A stretch of DNA of 64,000 nt from an uncultured Eubacteriales bacterium (GTDB lineage: Bacteria > Bacillota > Clostridia > Christensenellales > UMGS416). The translations under genes were made by a program, and so were the position numbers. Location: contig UQLW01000001.1 of assembly GCA_900542005.1 (NCBI GenBank), forward strand, positions 62,001 to 126,000, written 5' to 3'. Below are positions 59,780-64,000 of the stretch, piece after piece (within the stretch, counting starts at the first letter, position 1; each line of letters begins with the position of its first letter). The notes under the pieces were generated by a model, which saw only the letters and a program-made list of their open reading frames with translations, was not told the origin of the DNA and searched no databases.

Positions 59780-59909
59780 ATGGCACCTCCTGTATTTTTT
59801 ACCAGTGTATCATAAAACCAGCCGCCCGGGCAGCCCATAGAGCCAGAAAAATGGAAAACCAAAGAAGGCTGCGGGTTTGCTTTCCGTAACCGGTCATAAG
59901 CCTCCATAG

Positions 59910-59935
59910 CGTTCCGGGAACGGCGGGCCTATAAT
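59910..59935 (+). promoter_or_regulatory. Promoter/operator before the ADP-ribosylglycohydrolase gene
   Basis: TATAAT at 59930-59935, preceded by the palindrome CGTTCC-G-GGAACG (59910-59922) in the spacer. The -35 is poor, so the promoter may need an activator bound at the palindrome. Confidence 0.45.
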
Positions 59936-59964
59936 AAAAGCAACCTGCGAAAAGGAGGCTGCCC

Positions 59965-61281
59965 ATGTTTGAGAATCAACCCTGGATGCGCGACAGCGAC
60001 GGGCTTTGCTATGAGCTGGCCCAGTGCGCCGAGGAGGGCCGCGACGTAACCGGCCTGAAGGAAAAAATCGACGCGATCCTGGCCATGCCGGCAGGATCGG
60101 AGAAGGAGAGGGCTGCCGGCGAGCTGCTGGACGCGACGCGGGCGCTGCCGGTTGCGGCGGGCTATCCCTACCGCGAGCCCACCGGCCGGGAGGCCATCGC
60201 AGCCGAGGCCCAGGGGATTGCCGACGTGCCCTTTGAGGGCGACCTCTATGACCGCGTGTACGGCGGCTGGCTGGGCCGCTGCTGCGGCTGCCTGCTGGGC
60301 AAGCCCTATGAGGGCTGGCGGCGCAGCAAGATCTATGCCCTGCTGAAGGCAACGGAGAACTTCCCCCCCGCGGGATATACCTCCTCCCAGGGTAAGGAAG
60401 AGGTATTCGCCTCCCTGGAGGCTGACCCCAAGGCCTGCTGGATCAACAACGTGGCCTATATGCCCGAGGACGATGACACCAACTATACGCTCATCGCCCT
60501 GAAGCTGATGGAGCGCTGCGGCCGCGGCTTCACCAGTGTGGATATGGCCGATACCTGGCTGCGGGATCTTCCCTATTTTCACCTTTGCACCGCCGAGAGG
60601 GTAGGCTACCGCAACCTGGTCAACCTGCACGAGCCGCCGGAATCGGGAAGCTACCGCAATTCGTACCGGGAATGGATCGGCGCGCAGATCCGGGCCGACC
60701 TCTTTGGCTATATCAATCCCGGCCGCATGACCGAGGCCGCCGATATGGCCTGGCGGGACGCGGTGATGACCCATGTCAAGAACGGCGTCTATGGGGAAAT
60801 GATGGTGGCCGCCATGATCGCCGCCGCCTTTACCACCACGGATATCCGGGCTATCGTCCGGGCCGGCCTGGCGGTTATCCCCCGCCGCTGCCGTCTGGCG
60901 GTCGCCGTGGAGGAAGCGCTGGGATGGGCCGATCAGGGCCTTACTGAAATGCAGGCGCTGGACCGCATCCATGAGAAGTGGGATGAGGCCAACGGCCATG
61001 ACTGGTGCCATACCATCTCCAATGCCGTCATCTGCGTCGTCGCGCTGGTCTATGGCGGCGGCGATTTCACCCGCACGCTGTCCATCTCCCTGATGGGCGC
61101 GCTGGATACCGACTGCAACGCCGCTACAGTGGGCTCGATCCTGGGCGTCATGCTGGGAGCCGGCGCGCTGCCCGCCTCCTGGACCGAGCCCCTACAGGAT
61201 ACGCTGCTTTCCGGCGTCGACGGCTTCGGCCGGGTGAAAATATCCGACATGGCCCGGCGTACGCTGGCCTTCTGCCCTTAG
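59965..61281 (+). CDS. ADP-ribosylglycohydrolase family protein
   Basis: 438 aa. A 90-residue N-terminal extension precedes the DraG-like domain beginning DRVYGGWLGRCCGCLLGKP. Metal-binding positions: PEDDDTNYT and, near the end, MGALDTDCNAATVGSILG. This follows the common D-x-D-x-x-A-x-x-x-G pattern. Family enzymes remove ADP-ribose from proteins or DNA, or hydrolyse other N-glycosides; those with long N-terminal extensions in Clostridia are uncharacterised and are often found among carbohydrate genes. AAAAGGAGG 7 bases before the ATG. Confidence 0.85.
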   Translation: MFENQPWMRDSDGLCYELAQCAEEGRDVTGLKEKIDAILAMPAGSEKERAAGELLDATRALPVAAGYPYREPTGREAIAAEAQGIADVPFEGDLYDRVYGGWLGRCCGCLLGKPYEGWRRSKIYALLKATENFPPAGYTSSQGKEEVFASLEADPKACWINNVAYMPEDDDTNYTLIALKLMERCGRGFTSVDMADTWLRDLPYFHLCTAERVGYRNLVNLHEPPESGSYRNSYREWIGAQIRADLFGYINPGRMTEAADMAWRDAVMTHVKNGVYGEMMVAAMIAAAFTTTDIRAIVRAGLAVIPRRCRLAVAVEEALGWADQGLTEMQALDRIHEKWDEANGHDWCHTISNAVICVVALVYGGGDFTRTLSISLMGALDTDCNAATVGSILGVMLGAGALPASWTEPLQDTLLSGVDGFGRVKISDMARRTLAFCP

Positions 61282-61315
61282 GCCTGGTTCAGGCTTTACC
61301 CAGCGCAATGGATAC

Positions 61316-61340
61316 AGGCGCGGCCCTGCGGGCCGCGCCT
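61316..61340 (+). terminator. Terminator-like hairpin after the ADP-ribosylglycohydrolase gene
   Basis: 11-bp stem AGGCGCGGCCC / GGGCCGCGCCT, loop TGC. Tail GATTTGTT is only moderately T-rich. The rest of 61341-61519 is A+T-rich, with a TATACT but no convincing -35 for the next gene. Confidence 0.65.
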
Positions 61341-61519
61341 GATTTGTTATGAACCGTTTATCCAAGCCTATGGTTTATTTTTCCCATGCAGCATAATTTC
61401 TCTGCTTTTTCTATGGAAAACTGCGCAACAGGGAACTTTTGTATATACATGGAGCCGCTAAATCCTTCTATACTGAAGATGTCGAGAAATCGACAAATTC
61501 AGGATATGGAGGGATTGAT

Positions 61520-63340
61520 ATGCGAAGAACCCCGCATGCCATATTGCTGACCTGCATCCTTCTATTGTGCAGCGCCTGCCAGGGCTCCGGCGCGCCGCCG
61601 TCCGCTTCATCCCCGTCCGGGCCTCTTCTGGAGCAGATTGCACCCAGCTGGCAGACGCATACCGATCCGGTCACGCTGACGCTGGCCAGCGACCATCATT
61701 TTTCCGGGACGGATTCCGGCTATCCTCAGTGGGGGGAGGATCCCGTATCCCGACAGATCAGCGACCTGACCGGCGTAAAAATCGAGCTTCAAATTGGAGC
61801 CGACGGCTGGGCGGCGTTGGCTGCAGGCAGCCATGCTACCGCCGGGGATGCCGATGAACAAACGCAAAGCAGCTATGTGGATTTATTGCAGGCTGCCGGG
61901 AGCGTTCCCGATCTTATCTATATCAGCGGCGGGGCCGATATCCAGCGGCTTTCCGACAGCGCCTACAGCCAGCCGCTGGATGTGTTGGCCGCCGAGTATT
62001 GCTCCGAATTCTGGGACAGCCTGGACCCGCTGGAGATCCTCAATAACCAGCAGGAGGATGGGCATGTCTATGCCTTCCGGAAGGGATATATAACCGACAG
62101 CGTCTATGACGATCCCACCATGCCCATCGAGGTTCCACGTTCTCTGAGCCTGCGGCAGGATATCCTGGATAAGCTGGGCGCATCCCTTCCCACCTCCATC
62201 GAGGCCCTGGAATCCCTGCTTTACCAGGTAAAGGAGCAAGGACAGCCGCTGGGGATCCAGTATCCACTGCGCCAGCTCAACGCGGCCGCTTCGCCGCTGG
62301 CCGAATGGATGGGCGTAAAGCGCTTTGTCTATTGGGATTCGGATACCCGCTCCGTTAAAACGCCCCTGCGCCAGGATGCATGGCTGCCCTACTTTTTGCG
62401 CATGAACCAATGGTACCGAGACGGCATACTCTGCCTCCCGGAGCAGGAGCTTCCCTGGCGGAGGGGCGTTGGGGACCGTTTTGACGTAATCGGTTTCTTC
62501 TCCGACACCATTTGGGGCAGCTTTGCCACCGCCACCGATTCTTTAGCGCCCGATTATGAAGCGCTTTATCTTATGCGTCCCAATGCCGACGACGACAGCT
62601 TCGCCCACGTCCTGCTCAGCACGCCGCTCACCTATGAAGGGGAAATCCGCCTGCAGGCCGCCGACACTGCCATCGGCTATCCTGACGGGCATTCCGATCA
62701 GAGCGCGCTGTTTATCTCCACCTCCTGCGTCCAGGCCGGCCGCGCCATCTGCTTCATGCAATACCTGAAAAGCCAGCAGGGCGCTCAGCTTACCCACTGG
62801 GGCCTCCAGGATGAGCACTATACCCTGGATGACGAAGGCTTTGTCACCTTTGCGGTCGATTACGCTTACCCCCGCGAGGTTATTAATGATATCGGCCTGT
62901 TAACCAGTATGAATCGAAAAGGGCTGGATTACTGGACGCTGATGGACAACAGTATGGTCACCGGCAGGCTCAACGCCTCCCCGACCGCCTACTGCACCAA
63001 TCCTGACCTGCTGGAGATCCGGAAGATGAAGATCGAGGCCGGCATTGCCTATAAGGCCTACGCCGCCCAGAACAAGGTGCCCGCCCTCTACTTTGCCGAG
63101 CCCCATGAAGGGGACGCCGGTTACGACGAATACCTGGCCCTGCTGGACGCCTGGCACCATGCCGCCTGGGAGATGGTCACCGCCCCCTCCGCCCAGCAGG
63201 TGCAGGCCCGCTGGGCCCAGCTCATGCAGGAGCTCTCCACCGCCGGTCTCGATGCCATGGAGTCCGCCATGACCGCACGCTTTGCCGACGCGCTGGAGCG
63301 CTACCACGCCGCCGGGTATTTTACCGGCATCCAGCCCTAA
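61520..63340 (+). CDS. Lipoprotein extracellular solute-binding protein (ABC type)
   Basis: 606 aa. Signal peptide with lipid-anchor Cys20 (LLLCSAC-QG). Mature part fits the large clostridial extracellular solute-binding proteins (LplA/family 1-like): PVTLTLASDHHF, SRQISDLTGVKIEL, VPDLIYISGGADIQRL, a middle WMGVKRFVYWDS and late ASPTAYCTNPDLLEIRKMK. Such proteins bind oligosaccharides for ABC import, but no permease genes are in the window. Start at 61520 with GGAGGG 6 bases upstream; the frame opens earlier without SD. A paralogue follows at 63495, and part of the two genes is nearly identical. Confidence 0.85.
   Translation: MRRTPHAILLTCILLLCSACQGSGAPPSASSPSGPLLEQIAPSWQTHTDPVTLTLASDHHFSGTDSGYPQWGEDPVSRQISDLTGVKIELQIGADGWAALAAGSHATAGDADEQTQSSYVDLLQAAGSVPDLIYISGGADIQRLSDSAYSQPLDVLAAEYCSEFWDSLDPLEILNNQQEDGHVYAFRKGYITDSVYDDPTMPIEVPRSLSLRQDILDKLGASLPTSIEALESLLYQVKEQGQPLGIQYPLRQLNAAASPLAEWMGVKRFVYWDSDTRSVKTPLRQDAWLPYFLRMNQWYRDGILCLPEQELPWRRGVGDRFDVIGFFSDTIWGSFATATDSLAPDYEALYLMRPNADDDSFAHVLLSTPLTYEGEIRLQAADTAIGYPDGHSDQSALFISTSCVQAGRAICFMQYLKSQQGAQLTHWGLQDEHYTLDDEGFVTFAVDYAYPREVINDIGLLTSMNRKGLDYWTLMDNSMVTGRLNASPTAYCTNPDLLEIRKMKIEAGIAYKAYAAQNKVPALYFAEPHEGDAGYDEYLALLDAWHHAAWEMVTAPSAQQVQARWAQLMQELSTAGLDAMESAMTARFADALERYHAAGYFTGIQP
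61946..62070 (+). repeat. Copy 1 of a 125-bp near-identical block shared by two SBP genes
   Basis: Matches 63876-64000 with 6 differences in 125 bases; all but two or three are silent at protein level. Sequence upstream of both copies is clearly diverged. Confidence 0.9.
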
Positions 63341-63494
63341 GCAAGTCGCCCTCCATATCTATGAATCACGATGGTAAGGGGCCCCTGCTTGGCATATATC
63401 ATGTCAGGCAGGAGTCTGTTTATAGGTTTTTCTCGCTTTTTATCCATAAATCTTGTACACTAAATGTATCTAAAATGAAAGGAAGTGTCCGGTT

Positions 63495-64000
63495 ATGTGT
63501 AAGAAGCGCCTGCAGGCCGCCCTTGGGGGTATTGCCCTGATCTTAATGACCATGACCAGCTGTACCCCCGCCACACCCCAAGATGGGACGCCGCTTGCCA
63601 CAAGCGTGGAACCCGATCGGCTGTCCAGCGCCGAGCCCGTCACCCTCACGCTGTCCAGCACCCTGCAGCATACCAACGCCGACAGCCCCTATCCGGCCTG
63701 GGCCGAGGATTCCATATCCCGGCGCATCGCCGATATGACCGGCGTCCAGCTTGTGCTCCAGCTAGGCAATGAAACCGAAAGCGCCCACTTTGAAACAGGC
63801 GGGATGCTGGAGGTGATGCTTTCCTCTGGCGAGCTGTCCGATCTTGTCTTTGTGCGGCAGCAAAGGGACATCGACCGGCTTTCCGACAGCGCCTACAGCC
63901 AGCCGCTGGATGTGCTGGCTGCCGAGCATTGCCCCGAATTCTGGGACAGCCTGGATCCGCTGGAGATCCTCAATAACCAGCAGGAGGACGGGCATGTCTA
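63495..64000 (+). CDS. Second lipoprotein solute-binding protein (partial)
   Basis: First 168 codons; continues beyond the window. Signal peptide with lipobox MTSC (Cys23), then EPVTLTLSST, SRRIADMTGVQLVL and DIDRLSDSAYSQPLDVLAA, paralogous to the gene at 61520. AAAGGA is 12 bases before the ATG at 63495. The two genes are 154 bases apart on the same strand, an intergenic stretch that is A+T-rich with a possible TACACT -10 and no strong terminator hairpin. Confidence 0.82.
   Translation, partial: MCKKRLQAALGGIALILMTMTSCTPATPQDGTPLATSVEPDRLSSAEPVTLTLSSTLQHTNADSPYPAWAEDSISRRIADMTGVQLVLQLGNETESAHFETGGMLEVMLSSGELSDLVFVRQQRDIDRLSDSAYSQPLDVLAAEHCPEFWDSLDPLEILNNQQEDGHV
63876..64000 (+). repeat. Copy 2 of the 125-bp block in the second SBP gene
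   Basis: See copy 1 at 61946-62070. The match runs to the window end, so the full length of the shared block is unknown. Confidence 0.9.

Noticed and set aside
1..64000. CRISPR array, prophage or insertion sequence
   Set aside because: No regularly spaced repeats, integrase, transposase, terminal inverted repeats or phage structural genes were seen on either strand.

Overview
The window looks like chromosomal DNA from a high-GC member of the Clostridia (Bacillota). By eye it is about 60% G+C. Genes have strong AGGAGG-type ribosome binding sites, are tightly packed with 4-nt ATGA overlaps, and end in U-tailed hairpins. It carries lipoproteins with short lipoboxes, LysR/MerR/MarR regulators, paired ABC exporters, an Lsa-type ABC-F protein and many free-living carbohydrate genes. 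There is no rRNA, insertion sequence, phage module or CRISPR array. Genus cannot be read from the sequence. All family names come from recognising motifs and no database search was run.

Region by region. 1-5940: 5' end of a membrane sensor, a lactonase, a heterodimeric ABC exporter and a divergent LysR. 6004-8358: MerR regulator, APH-type kinase, DUF5655 protein and tRNA-Ala with its promoter and terminator. 8471-12296: asparagine synthase, then an Lsa-type ABC-F protein behind a leader that looks like a ribosome-controlled attenuator. 12346-17869: pterin-dependent methyltransferase divergent from a tandem tyrosine phosphatase, AroQ, a sugar-phosphate isomerase/epimerase, an AEC transporter and a DUF2238-type membrane protein. 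18003-22093: marR operon with a second heterodimeric exporter. 22160-22383: a 44-aa membrane protein. 22454-28939: UroD-family protein, MBL hydrolase, fucose-isomerase-family protein, dGTPase-like protein and serine hydrolase. 28967-32875: minus-strand operon of a Cys-rich unknown, an Fpg-like glycosylase, a GH28-type enzyme and GDPD. 32955-36721: three-gene ABC system whose large permease has an extracytoplasmic domain. 37088-42761: operon of two unknown Cys-cluster proteins, a GH42 beta-galactosidase and a membrane protein. 42960-50597: patatin, an operon ending in a lipoprotein M3 peptidase, and a DUF1002 secreted protein. 50873-55503: fused double esterase, GlcNAc-kinase-family protein, ThpR, and an aldo/keto reductase under a MerR-type promoter. 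55679-61281: SDR plus ManD/RspA-type dehydratase, APH plus M42 peptidase, ADP-ribosylglycohydrolase. 61520-64000: two tandem lipoprotein solute-binding proteins, the second cut by the window end.

Together the genes suggest a plant- or host-glycan user: GH42, GH28-type, mannonate-type dehydratase, fucose-isomerase-like protein, amino-sugar kinase, esterases and sugar-binding lipoproteins. They also include several small-molecule defence units (two asymmetric ABC exporters, Lsa-type ABC-F, MerR-type aldo/keto reductase). The least explained parts are the Cys-cluster operon (37088-42761), the Cys-rich/Fpg-variant pair (31425-32875), the 44-aa membrane protein under a palindromic promoter, and the ABC-F leader.
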